DNA from: Baffinella frigidus
Taxonomy: Eukaryota; Cryptophyceae; Cryptomonadales; Baffinellaceae
Reading direction: 5' to 3'
Length of the DNA: 16,872 bases
NCBI GenBank assembly: GCA_026770585.1
Contig: MU646817.1
Location: 52,609-69,480, forward strand
Part shown: positions 12,094 to 15,322 of the stretch, piece by piece
Position numbering within the stretch: position 1 is the first letter of the stretch
Layout: every line of letters begins with the position of its first letter
Notes under the pieces: generated by a model
Seen by the model: only the letters and a program-made list of their open reading frames with translations
What the model was told of the DNA's origin: nothing
The model's database searches: none
Position numbers and translations under genes: made by a program

Positions 12094-14647
12094 GAGAGTG
12101 AGAGAGTGAGAGTGAGAGTGAGAGAGAGAGAGAGAGTGAGAGAGAGAGTGAGAGAGTGAGTGAGAGAGTGAGAGAGTGAGAGTGAGAGTGAGAGTGAGAG
12201 AGAGAGTGAGAGAGAGAGAGAGTGAGAGAGAGTGAGTGAGAGAGAGAGAGAGAGAGAAACGCACCGCGACAGCAGCCTTGTCTCGTTTCGGCTTTCTCCC
12301 CTCCATTGAGCCGCGCACCGAACCTTTTGGGTTTTAGGGTTTAGGTTTTAGGGTTTAGAGTTTAGGGTTTAGGGTTGACAAGTGCTCGCCGAGTTGGTTT
12401 AGGGTTCACGGTTCAGGATTTAAGGTTTAGGGTCTAAGGTTGAGGGTTTAGGGCTTGGAGTTTAAGGTTTGGGGTTCGGGGATAAGGGTTTAGGGTTTAG
12501 GGTTGAGAAGTGAAGGGCGGGGGCATCAGGGAGAGGAGATTCCATGGGGGGGGACTGGTTGCCGGAGACAGAGAGACGGAGGCGGTGGTAGTGTGCGAGA
12601 GGGAGGGGCAGAGGGAGAGAGAGTGCGAGAAGGAGGGAGTGTGAGAAAGGGGGAGAGAGAGTGCGGATAGTGAGAAAGAACCCCTTCACCCTTCACCCTA
12701 ATCTCCCTCACTCTAATCGTAAACGTCTCTCGCCCCCACGCGAGGGGTGGAGGCACCTTCGAACATGCTCGAAACGTCTAGCACTGTCTAAGGCTATTTG
12801 GGCGCACCAATTTGGCGAGACCAGGCTCTTTCCCGCTCCAAAGTTGACGGATTTAACCCTTCACCTTTCACCGTACCCCTCATCATGTCTGAGTCTATTT
12901 GAACGAAAGGTTGTGCAGGATCGCGAAATCGCCCTCCGTCGAGCCCCTGAACCCTCAGCCCTGAGCCCTGAGCCCTGAACCTGGGATCCTAACTCCCCAA
13001 CCCCCGAAACCTGAACCATCCAAGCTGCGCACTATCCAGAACCCTAGGGGTAATTCGCACCGTCGAGCATGCTCGCGAAGTCGCCCTCCGTCGACCCGAA
13101 TGACGCCTCGTTCGTCACCCCAACCTCGTAACCTGCTCGGTGGGGATTTGGGGTTCAGGGTTTAGCTTTGGGTTTAGGGTTTGGGGTTTAGGGTTCAAGG
13201 GTTGAGCATGGTTTAGGGTTGAGCATGGTTTGGGGGTGAGGGTTTAGGGTTTGGGTTTAGGGTCCAGAGTTTAGGGTTTAGGGTTGATCTGTTGGTTGAT
13301 GACCAGATCGTACGGCGGGGCGCGCGGGGGAGTTGTTGCCCCACTGCGTCGGCGAGTCCATGCCTGCGTACACATCCAGAAAGGGGTTAGGCTTCAGGCC
13401 GAGCCCCAGCTCTGTCTCACAGGCTGATTCGGTCTCACTAGTGACATTGCTCCTTTTCACTCCAAAGTTGACAGATTTTTACCTCGTACCCAGAAGGTCA
13501 ACTTAAGAATATGAGAGAAGATGTACTCCCCGGAGACCGGTGTGTCTCCATGTCCCTTTTGGTCACGGAGTCAAGCTGCACGTTTGGCCGAGTGGACTAA
13601 GGCGCAGTCATTATCTCCTCAGCTTATGAGGAGCCACCCCATAAAAAGAAGAGCCAGGGTCCCCCTGCAACCTCCCCCCCGACTCATCAATGTGGTCTAT
13701 GCATTCGGAACGACGTCCGAGTGGTTTTTCACTCCCTTTCCCCCTTTTCTCCATACATATGTCCCCCACCCTTCCCAGGAATCGGGTTTTCATCTAAAAA
13801 CATTCCGGGTGATCGCTGAATATTAAGCTCTGCGCGGAGGACCAAATTCTGCCCACTCCGGGGTTCGAACTCCGGTCTCGCGTACAGGGCTCATAACCTG
13901 AGGAGATAATGACTGCGCCTTGGCCACTCGGCCAAACGTGCAGCTTGACTCCGTGACCAAAAGGGACATGGAGACACACCGGTCTCCGGGGAGTATATCT
14001 TCTCTCACCCCCCAACGGTTCTAGCCAACCTTCGTACCACTGGTGTATAAAAGATTCCGAGATTGCGCTCGGATCTCTCATTACAGTTTGGTTACGATTT
14101 GGATAAAACCGCGGGGGGGTGAGAGAAGATATACTCCCCGGAGACCGGTGTGTCTCCATGTCCATTTTGGTCACGGAGTCAAGCTGCACGTTTGGCCGAG
14201 TGGACTAAGGCGCAGTCATCATCTCCTCAGAATAGTCCGCCAGCCCGACTGAGGAGCACCCACTAGCCACCCGAAGTTTACCAGATGGGCACATGTCACC
14301 TGTAGTAAATTTCACCAGGACAGAAGGCTGAGCCTTCAGTGATTGGGGGGTGCGAATTACGCAACTTCAACCCGATTTGGTTCTCTTCTGGTGGCTGGTG
14401 GACACGCTGGGTCTGCAACCGCGCGTCGAGAGACGAGCGGTGGGGCATGCAGGCTGACGCTCCCCACGCTCCTGACGCTTGGGAGGTTCCGGGGGGCAGG
14501 GTCGCGGGTTGCATGGGGGGCGCTACCCTAAACCTTACACCCTACACCATGAACCCTCAACCCTGGACCGTGATCCGTGCCTGAGTTGTCGCGGGAGAGG
14601 ACGAGCCCGGAGGCGTTGTCGCGCCGCCCCCCCCCGTTGGGCGCCAT
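200..14647 (-). CDS. Kinesin motor protein, kinesin-7-like, 23 exons (gene span, introns included)
   Basis: Microtubule motor ATPase, rebuilt from 23 exons by translating the minus strand and requiring AG acceptors, donors and matching phase. The coding sum is 1572 bases (523 residues plus stop). Seen: RVRPL (residues 94-98), P-loop GQTSSGKT (166-173), SYIEIYNE (210-217), switch I NEKSSRSH (278-285), switch II DLAGSE (316-321), [10 protein letters not shown] (335-344), [11 protein letters not shown] (359-369), ICTITP, and a neck-like LLKKYRDEI. Family knowledge: these are the nucleotide- and microtubule-binding elements of kinesins; [18 protein letters not shown] and LLKKYR resemble kinesin-7 (CENP-E/plant KIN7). 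The catalytic residues look intact, so the gene is probably functional. The tail is short for kinesin-7, which usually exceeds 700 residues, so either the C-terminal model is incomplete or this is a compact member. Donors are GT except after exon 20. The N-terminal 90 and C-terminal 45 residues are least certain. Confidence 0.9.
267..480. repeat. Heptamer-derived repeat in the last kinesin intron
   Basis: Irregular GGGTTTA/GGGTTTC/GGGTTCA motifs without a regular period, in the intron between exons 22 and 23. Minus-strand open frames through it (NPEPRT-like) are repeat translations, not genes. Confidence 0.85.
591..665 (-). CDS. Kinesin exon 22 (tail, residues 477-502)
   Basis: Acceptor GGCAG, 24 whole codons including [20 protein letters not shown], donor GTACCC, phase 2 at both ends and so compatible with exons 21 and 23. 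Strong third-position G/C bias in repeat-rich surroundings supports coding. It could instead belong to a separate downstream gene. Confidence 0.6.
799..982. mobile_element. Nested 184-bp MITE with TA target duplication
   Basis: Terminal arms start GAGCTATTCCGGTAG and match over about 33 bases with one mismatch, with further imperfect pairing inward. TA dinucleotides flank both ends (797-798 and 983-984), as in Tc1/mariner-type insertions. Confidence 0.8.
999..1044. repeat. Perfect 46-bp palindrome
   Basis: Exact two-fold symmetry with no spacer, centred on an EcoRI-like GAATTC at 1019-1024; each arm is the complement of TTGGTCACGTTGCTGGGGGA at its core. It could form a cruciform. Confidence 0.97.
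1180..1640. repeat. Heptamer arrays around exon 21
   Basis: 1180-1262 is CAGGGTT-type; 1294-1394 is a nearly pure GGGTTTT array (about 13 units); 1441-1640 is GGGTTTA-type with variants. Exon 21 (1402-1436) sits between two arrays of different unit sequence. Confidence 0.93.
1402..1436 (-). CDS. Kinesin exon 21 (coiled coil, residues 466-477)
   Basis: Acceptor CTCCAG, then [11 protein letters not shown] and donor GTACCT in phase 2. Only 35 bases long, the shortest exon proposed. Charged and helical in composition. Confidence 0.65.
1637..1690 (-). CDS. Kinesin exon 20 (coiled coil, residues 448-465)
   Basis: Acceptor ACCAG, 18 codons [18 protein letters not shown]. The next bases are GAAACC, so no GT donor is available; the join to exon 21 ([11 protein letters not shown]) is inferred from phase and coiled-coil character. 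Either a GA-AG intron or a damaged donor. Read-through would end at a TAA about nine codons on. Confidence 0.7.
1691..2145. repeat. Intron 19-20: heptamers and shadow copies of exon edges
   Basis: Copies of the exon 20 acceptor edge (TTTGCTG[GC]GTGTA) occur at 1781-1805 and 1874-1908. A copy of the exon 19 donor edge (GAGCTGTTCCTTCTC) occurs at 2046-2100. The remainder is GGGTTTA/GGGTTTC-type repeat. Confidence 0.8.
2146..2290. mobile_element. Possible 145-bp MITE
   Basis: 11-bp inverted ends (TTGCCACACGG / CCGTGTGGTAA, one mismatch) enclose AT-rich sequence unlike the surrounding G/T repeat. No clear target duplication. Confidence 0.5.
2315..2395 (-). CDS. Kinesin exon 19 (neck coiled coil, residues 421-447)
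   Basis: Acceptor CCGCAG, 27 codons including [20 protein letters not shown], donor GTCATG. LLKKY-x-x-EI is the kinesin-7 neck, and the heptad-like spacing of leucines suggests a coiled coil. A shadow of the 3' edge lies at 2046-2100. Confidence 0.93.
2404..2582. repeat. Adjacent arrays of three different heptamers
   Basis: GGTGTTT units (2404-2470), GGGTTTC units (about 2510-2552) and ATGGTTT units (about 2551-2580) follow one another, each locally uniform. Confidence 0.95.
2608..2650 (-). CDS. Kinesin exon 18 (end of motor/neck start, residues 406-420)
   Basis: Acceptor AACAG, then [14 protein letters not shown] and donor GTCTCC. A-K-x-M-K-N-x-P matches the end of the kinesin-7 motor. A near-identical copy at 2795-2837 has an acceptor but no GT donor. 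An alternative donor (GTGCCC, 12 bases on) would add four in-frame residues. Confidence 0.88.
2795..2840 (-). repeat. Shadow copy of exon 18
   Basis: Nearly identical to exon 18 through [13 protein letters not shown] with a CCCCAG acceptor, but the donor region is changed to CTGCACC, so it probably cannot act as a complete exon. Confidence 0.88.
2848..3060. repeat. GGGTTTA array and degenerate tract
   Basis: About 11 uninterrupted GGGTTTA units (2848-2926), then irregular GGGTGTA/GGTAATTAGGG motifs up to exon 17. Confidence 0.95.
3073..3146 (-). CDS. Kinesin exon 17 (ICTITP strand, residues 382-406)
   Basis: Acceptor CCGCAG behind a C-tract, then [20 protein letters not shown] and KFAA, donor GTGACA in phase 2. 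Kinesin-7 proteins carry ICT-x-TP followed by E-T-x-x-TLKFA. The C12 and CT tracts upstream form a long polypyrimidine tract. Confidence 0.96.
3147..3773. repeat. Intron 16-17: tracts and shadow copies of exon 16
   Basis: Contains a G12 tract (3156-3167), GA microsatellite (3192-3222), C14 tract (3363-3376) and shadow copies of the exon 16 3' edge at 3533-3612 (largest, reading back to [11 protein letters not shown]), 3415-3452 and 3290-3320. Each copy starts at the same donor-side sequence. Confidence 0.88.
3774..3872 (-). CDS. Kinesin exon 16 ([11 protein letters not shown], residues 349-381)
   Basis: Acceptor ACCAG, 33 codons including [19 protein letters not shown] and then NSST, donor GTCCAT. 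This is the microtubule-binding L12/alpha-5 region, invariant in kinesins. Truncated copies follow at 3533-3612 and 3415-3452, with a trace at 3290-3320. Confidence 0.97.
3888..4060. repeat. GGGGTTA and related heptamers
   Basis: Five GGGGTTA units at 3888-3920, then irregular TTTAGGG-type sequence in intron 15-16. Confidence 0.9.
4061..4400. repeat. Intron 15-16: shadow donor edges of exon 15 and TTACCGTTGCAAC repeats
   Basis: Copies of the exon 15 3' edge (GSYIN[TK]SLLTLAT plus donor) occur at 4191-4246 and 4355-4395, with donor-proximal traces at 4064-4095. The short unit TTACCGTTGCAAC, which is the exon/donor junction itself, recurs and inverts, making a perfect 26-bp palindrome at 4304-4329. 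Confidence 0.88.
4493..4594 (-). CDS. Kinesin exon 15 (switch II, residues 315-348)
   Basis: Acceptor CTCCAG, 34 codons including [14 protein letters not shown] and [17 protein letters not shown], donor GTAACA, phase 0. DLAGSE is switch II (the DxxG element that senses ATP hydrolysis). This is the only copy in the neighbourhood with both splice sites and a complete frame: five partial copies of its 5' half lie upstream and two or three of its 3' half downstream. Confidence 0.97.
4554..5480. repeat. 368-bp tandem repeat (about 2.5 units) built on exon 15
   Basis: Landmarks recur at 4560/4928/5297 and at 4740/5120/5440. Units one and two are nearly identical by eye. Each full unit carries two copies of the [12 protein letters not shown]-coding edge, one CTCTCCGACC type and one CTCTCTGACC type. 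Only the first copy continues into the intact exon. An adapter-like sequence interrupts the repeat at 4895-4914. Confidence 0.9.
4895..4914 (+). other. Illumina adapter-like sequence (probable assembly artefact)
   Basis: TACACGACGCTCTTCCGATC equals 20 consecutive bases of the common Illumina TruSeq read-1 adapter (from memory). In the parallel repeat position near 5265 the sequence is instead the exon-like GCCCTCCGCGCGCCGCTG, so the adapter replaces genomic sequence. Confidence 0.9.
5555..5660. repeat. GGGTTTT array, intron 14-15
   Basis: GGGTTTT/GGTTTTG units at 5570-5612 then TTTAGGG/TTTCGGG sequence directly next to the exon 14 donor. Confidence 0.85.
5662..5709 (-). CDS. Kinesin exon 14 (residues 299-314)
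   Basis: Acceptor ACCAG, 16 codons [16 protein letters not shown], donor GTTTCT, phase 0. It ends with the S-x-L-N-L strand that runs directly into VDLAGSE of exon 15, matching the kinesin order exactly. Confidence 0.95.
5718..6317. repeat. Heptamer arrays around exon 13
   Basis: 5718-5810 TTTAGGG-type. 5870-6165 irregular GGGTTTG/GGGTTTA. 6171-6312 switches from GGTTTCT to a pure GGGTTCT array that runs up to the exon 12 donor. Exon 13 is embedded. Confidence 0.9.
5817..5862 (-). CDS. Kinesin exon 13 (SHTIL strand, residues 283-298)
   Basis: Acceptor CGCAG, then [15 protein letters not shown] and donor GTCGGC. SHTI-x-R-x-x-IES completes switch I. The donor is inferred from phase with exon 14; the open frame runs a few codons further. 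Confidence 0.9.
6318..6369 (-). CDS. Kinesin exon 12 (switch I, residues 266-283)
   Basis: Acceptor TGCAG, then [16 protein letters not shown] and donor GTACTC in phase 2. Joined to exons 11 and 13 it reads [20 protein letters not shown], a textbook kinesin switch I (N-x-x-S-S-R-S-H). Confidence 0.97.
6376..6550. repeat. GGGTTTG and TGTGGTT arrays, intron 11-12
   Basis: GGGTTTG/GGGTGTG units then six or seven perfect GTGGTTT units (6478-6522), ending in TTTAGGG next to the exon 11 donor. Confidence 0.93.
6570..6651 (-). CDS. Kinesin exon 11 (residues 239-266)
   Basis: Acceptor CCGCAG, 27 codons including [20 protein letters not shown], donor GTAAAC in phase 1. It corresponds to the G-L-T-E-x-x-V segment and following helix that precede switch I. 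The family's GVYVEGL lead-in is replaced by [10 protein letters not shown]. Confidence 0.95.
6652..6829. repeat. Intron 10-11: duplicated 45-bp unit, shadow of exon 10, GGGTTTG array
   Basis: TTATTAGTTCGCGATT[GT]CAGGTA occurs twice (about 6675 and 6715). 6737-6762 is a shadow of the exon 10 donor edge (CACCCCGGCCTC). 6780-6828 holds about seven GGGTTTG units. Confidence 0.88.
6830..6892 (-). CDS. Kinesin exon 10 (DLLDP element, residues 218-238)
   Basis: Acceptor ACCAG, 21 codons including [16 protein letters not shown], donor GTACAA. DLLDP-x-x-x-x-LQIR follows EIYNE in kinesins, so the join with exon 9 is exact. A shadow of the 3' edge lies at 6737-6762. Confidence 0.96.
6896..6985. repeat. 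GGGTTTG/GGGTGTG/GGGTGCG array
   Basis: Degenerate heptamers next to the exon 10 acceptor. On the coding strand they are C-rich and act as the polypyrimidine side of the splice site. Confidence 0.85.
7231..7410. mobile_element. 180-bp foldback element (MITE-like)
   Basis: Two arms of about 80 bases are imperfect inverted copies (outer ends GCGATGCTGATTAG / CTGATCAGCAACGC; inner CTCTTTTAGTCAACTC both sides; hairpin head AAATTTACTACAGC / GCTGTGGTAAATTT). AT-rich against GC-rich surroundings. No target duplication recognised. Confidence 0.85.
7583..7660 (-). CDS. Kinesin exon 9 (SYIEIYNE, residues 192-217)
   Basis: Acceptor AAACAG, 26 codons including [17 protein letters not shown], donor GTCCAC, phase 0 throughout. 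S-Y-x-E-I-Y-N-E is a universal kinesin motor motif. Copies of its 5' edge and acceptor follow immediately upstream in the intron (7683-7836). Confidence 0.97.
7683..7880. repeat. Shadow copies of the exon 9 acceptor edge
   Basis: GCGCTGCACGTGCAAAA...CCAGTTT[CT]C followed by CGGTTGTATTTGGGG recurs at 7683-7735, 7738-7790 and 7794-7850, each matching the exon 9 start and its acceptor; a further trace lies near 7860. Confidence 0.88.
7930..8040 (-). repeat. Shadow copy of the exon 8 donor edge
   Basis: 7966-8022 repeats the end of exon 8 (GAGACGCAAGCGTAAACACGG against GGAGGCAAGAGTAAAGACGC) with its donor, but is diverged and has lost the P-loop part. Confidence 0.85.
8201..8337 (-). CDS. Kinesin exon 8 (P-loop, residues 146-191)
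   Basis: The longest exon. Acceptor GTGCAG, 45 whole codons including [20 protein letters not shown], then [15 protein letters not shown], donor GTTTGC. It contains the Walker A motif GQTSSGKT that binds ATP phosphates; Lys172 and Thr173 are intact. SSGKT rather than GTGKT is a feature of several plant/algal kinesin-7 proteins. Confidence 0.97.
8440..8860. repeat. Intron 7-8: shadow exon 8 starts and a CTGGTACAAACTCTG repeat
   Basis: Two copies of the exon 8 acceptor edge (8456-8488 and 8595-8643, ACAATGTCCGAGA[GA]CACTG). About seven degenerate ~30-bp units headed by CCTGGTACAAACTCTG between 8519 and 8850. Confidence 0.85.
8861..8906. repeat. AT microsatellite
   Basis: Run of TATA, TATT and TATC units. 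Confidence 0.95.
8955..9000. repeat. Inverted-orientation heptamer patch
   Basis: Here the plus strand reads CCCTAAA/CCCTCAA instead of TTTAGGG. Similar flips lie at about 9340-9390, 12940-13015 and 14525-14565. Confidence 0.85.
9004..9593 (-). repeat. Array of shadow copies of the exon 7 donor edge
   Basis: The unit (exon 7 end plus donor: CACCTTGTTTGTAGATCTGG, then TCGGTTG) recurs at about 9010, 9129, 9150, 9239, 9396 and 9497, with intronic companions (CTACCGTAGTCAGTACCG, CCTGATTTCAGTCGG). Spacing is about 100-160 bp. Only 9594-9646 retains a full exon. Confidence 0.92.
9594..9646 (-). CDS. Kinesin exon 7 (FDNVF element, residues 128-146)
   Basis: Acceptor GACAG, then [17 protein letters not shown] and donor GTGCGT in phase 1. 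FD-x-VF followed by T-x-x-IY is typical of the motor before helix 1. At least six copies of its 3' end and donor fill the next 600 bases of intron. Confidence 0.92.
9660..9940. repeat. TTTAGGG array and diverged exon 7 start copy
   Basis: 9665-9745 GGGTTTA array. 9747-9772 resembles the exon 7 acceptor region (CCTGTCAGGTTCGGG). The remainder is GGGTTCA/GGGTTCC-type. Confidence 0.8.
9981..10106. mobile_element. 126-bp MITE with TA duplication, inserted in a shadow exon
   Basis: Inverted ends CCACGCCAGAAGGATCGA / TCGATCATTCTGGCGTGG (one mismatch), TA at 9979-9980 and 10107-10108. The parallel repeat at 10403-10420 reads GAATGAGCTACGCGTGAA, the exact empty site. Confidence 0.93.
10381..10420 (-). 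repeat. Shadow copy of the exon 6 donor edge (empty MITE site)
   Basis: GACTTCTTGTCCTCTCCCTCG matches exon 6 (10589-10610); a third copy starts at 9949. Flanking 10130-10380 is GGGTTCA-type repeat. Confidence 0.88.
10583..10651 (-). CDS. Kinesin exon 6 (residues 105-128)
   Basis: Acceptor CTCCAG, 22 whole codons from [11 protein letters not shown] to DKKSF, donor GTCTCT. The split codon with exon 7 gives Thr, so the joined protein reads KKSFTFDNVF, the usual kinesin lead into the FD-x-VF strand. Two copies of its 3' edge occur downstream in the intron. Confidence 0.88.
10764..10966. mobile_element. 203-bp MITE with TA duplication
   Basis: Inverted ends of about 30 bases centred on CGCCAGCAACCCGTA (10765-10779 and 10951-10965), with TA at 10762-10763 and 10967-10968. 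The interior carries a CCTACGGTAGG motif shared with other repeats in the window. Confidence 0.85.
11034..11315. repeat. TTTAGGG array and shadow of exon 5
   Basis: Long mixed TTTAGGG array (11034-11275) and then a copy of exon 5's donor side (11276-11315) that lacks the RVRPL start. Confidence 0.92.
11414..11466. repeat. Dispersed repeat, copy 1
   Basis: About 50 bases around CCTAGGGCCCTACGGTAGGGC; nearly identical, in the opposite orientation, to 16325-16377. Contains a self-complementary CCTACGGTAGG-like core. Confidence 0.9.
11509..11552 (-). CDS. Kinesin exon 5 (motor strand 1, RVRPL, residues 91-105)
   Basis: CAG acceptor, then [14 protein letters not shown] and donor GTCACC in phase 2. 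RVRPL is the conserved first beta strand and nucleotide-base contact of kinesin motors. A degraded copy lacking the acceptor lies at 11276-11315. Confidence 0.9.
11771..11818 (-). repeat. Shadow (or alternative) copy of exon 4
   Basis: Encodes [12 protein letters not shown] with a good donor (GTCACT), but the TAG acceptor is one base out of phase with exon 3. Confidence 0.75.
11850..11943 (+). repeat. Dispersed repeat family (CCGTCAACTTTGG), best copy
   Basis: Members at 4419-4480 (+), 11850-11943 (+), 12800-12856 (-), 13391-13475 (-) and 16800-16872 (+, cut by the window end). Shared blocks: GACTATTC, AAGTTGAC, GGTACA, CCGTCAACTTTGG and an AAATTGG/GGTGCGACC block. Probably a non-autonomous mobile element. 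Confidence 0.8.
12060..12257. repeat. GA/GAGT microsatellite
   Basis: Nearly 200 bases of GAGAG and GTGAG units. On the coding strand it is a long CT tract within intron 4-5. Minus-strand open frames here (SLSLTLSL-like) are not genes. Confidence 0.98.
12265..12323 (-). CDS. Kinesin exon 4 (basic segment before the motor, residues 71-90)
   Basis: Acceptor AAAAG (phase 1), 19 codons [19 protein letters not shown], donor GTGCGT (phase 0), which leads directly into VCIRVRPL. A lysine/arginine-rich stretch just before the first motor strand is common in kinesins. A second copy at 11771-11818 has a usable donor (GTCACT) but an acceptor one base out of phase, so this copy is preferred. The Met at residue 76 could be an alternative start. 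Confidence 0.6.
12330..12680. repeat. TTTAGGG tract and GA-rich tract, intron 3-4
   Basis: 12330-12515 irregular TTTAGGG; 12560-12680 GA-rich. No exon with valid splice sites and phase found. Confidence 0.85.
12754..12946 (-). repeat. Shadow copies of the exon 3 donor edge
   Basis: 12754-12777 (CACCTTCGAACATGCTCGAAA) and 12917-12946 (GCGAAATCGCCCTCCGTCGA) match consecutive parts of exon 3, with a dispersed repeat between them. Confidence 0.8.
13061..13132 (-). CDS. Kinesin exon 3 (residues 47-71)
   Basis: Acceptor GAGCAG, 23 whole codons including [17 protein letters not shown], donor GTGCGA. Phase 1 in and out. Two decayed copies of its 3' half lie downstream in the next intron (12917-12946 and 12754-12777). 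These shadow copies are typical of the real exons in this gene and support its identity. Confidence 0.6.
13143..13290. repeat. TTTAGGG-type array, intron 2-3
   Basis: Mixed GGGTTTA/GGGTTTG/GAGCATGGTTTAGGG units between exons 2 and 3. Confidence 0.9.
13304..13363 (-). CDS. Kinesin exon 2 (N-terminal low-complexity, residues 27-47)
   Basis: Acceptor GCAG precedes GC-ATG, and the frame reads [19 protein letters not shown] to donor GTCATC, phase 1 at both ends. The internal ATG at 13361 is an alternative start. An alternative donor, GTACGA, lies 10 bases earlier but leaves phase 0, which would put a stop in exon 3. The segment is disordered in composition. Confidence 0.5.
13510..13640 (+). repeat. 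tRNA-like repeat family, copy A
   Basis: Begins GAGAGAAGATGTACTCCCCG, then a conserved 75-base leader, then TTTGGCCGAGTGGACTAAGG, which fits a tRNA A box. It matches copies B and C through CTCCTCAG and continues briefly with copy B. No B box follows, so it is truncated. Confidence 0.85.
13848..14008 (-). repeat. tRNA-like repeat family, copy B (most complete)
   Basis: Minus strand: the shared leader (14008-13944), then a tRNA-like body of about 95 bases. Acceptor arms GCACGTT and AGTGGGC pair at six of seven positions, the D arm GCC...GGC pairs, the A box is TGGCCGAGTGG and the B box GTTCGAAC. The anticodon arm and T stem do not pair normally, so this is a decayed tRNA, an intron-bearing tRNA with a long variable arm (Leu/Ser type), or a tRNA-derived SINE. 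Confidence 0.6.
14119..14229 (+). repeat. tRNA-like repeat family, copy C
   Basis: About 96% like copy A over 110 bases, ending at CTCCTCAG. With copy B it makes a 105-bp inverted repeat around 14009-14118, a spacer that contains a TATAAAA (14046-14052). Confidence 0.88.
14569..14647 (-). CDS. Kinesin exon 1 (proposed start exon, residues 1-27)
   Basis: Opens at ATG 14647 with [14 protein letters not shown] and continues to the donor GTCCAG in phase 1, which joins exon 2 to make Gly27. Codons are rich in G/C at position 3. A Gly run coincides with a 9-base G tract. An AG lies just upstream (CAG at 14657-14655), so this could be an internal exon rather than the first. The segment is low complexity with no kinesin homology of its own; it is placed by phase and codon use only. 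Confidence 0.45.
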
Positions 14648-14654
14648 CGGGGAG

Positions 14655-15322
14655 CTGGGGCGTTGAGGGTTGGACGGCCGGGCAGGGGAAGAGTTCTTCA
14701 TTCCGCCAGTGCCCGATCTGCCGGAGAGGGAGCATGCGATGAGAACGCGCTATTTTCATCCGATGATCCCCACTATGCTTACGGTCTGGGCGGGTGGGAC
14801 TCAGGTTCACGCCGCAGGTTCCGTGCTCTTCCGGCGGTATCTTCGGTGACGCACTCGCCAAGACTAGTGCCACCCACAGCCGCTCATCCATCACCCGTCA
14901 GCAGCGTCCCCTGGATTTTTGTTTTCGTCTCCATGTGGAGAGTTCCTCAGACCTTCCGCAGCCACTGATCCTCTGCATCGGGAGCGAACCACCAAGGGGC
15001 GCTCTAGGAGGTGGGTCAGACCAGGATCCCTGCAAGTGCTCTGGACAGCGACCAGGATCCCCCCTGCCCAACAAACAGACGGATGGCCCGCAGAGCTTTT
15101 TTTTGAAAAAGCCTAAAATCCATTTTAGGCTAAAAATTCTTTTACTTTCAATCAAAAGTCAACTTCCCTTCAAATTTGAGGTGAAGGCTCCAATTCCCTA
15201 TGAGGATTTTGTCAACTTTTGAATATCACGGAAATTGGTAACTTTGAGAATCCCGTCGTGGAATTCCTGAATTCGATACGCGCCTGCCGCCCGCCGGTGC
15301 GACGCGTCCGCCCGCCTAAAAC
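14655..15322. other. Stretch upstream of proposed exon 1
   Basis: No heptamers and no gene I can support. Contains a 10-bp stem hairpin (AGCCTAAAAT / ATTTTAGGCT, 15110-15131), a CCAGGATCCC direct repeat (about 15032 and 15050), and AT-rich sequence with the AAAGTCAACTT motif seen elsewhere. Open frames exist on both strands without convincing codon bias. A promoter may lie here but no core element is clear. Confidence 0.5.

Noticed and set aside
11854-12318. 154-codon minus-strand frame of SLSLTLSL
   Set aside because: Translation of the GA microsatellite; low complexity with no conserved content apart from the exon 4 start at its upstream end.
12530-12560. Possible exon around [11 protein letters not shown]
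   Set aside because: No donor before repeat sequence and no phase match to neighbouring exons.
13848-13945. Functional tRNA gene
   Set aside because: The acceptor arm and both internal promoter boxes look right, but I could not form a normal anticodon stem-loop or T stem, so it is reported only as a tRNA-like repeat.
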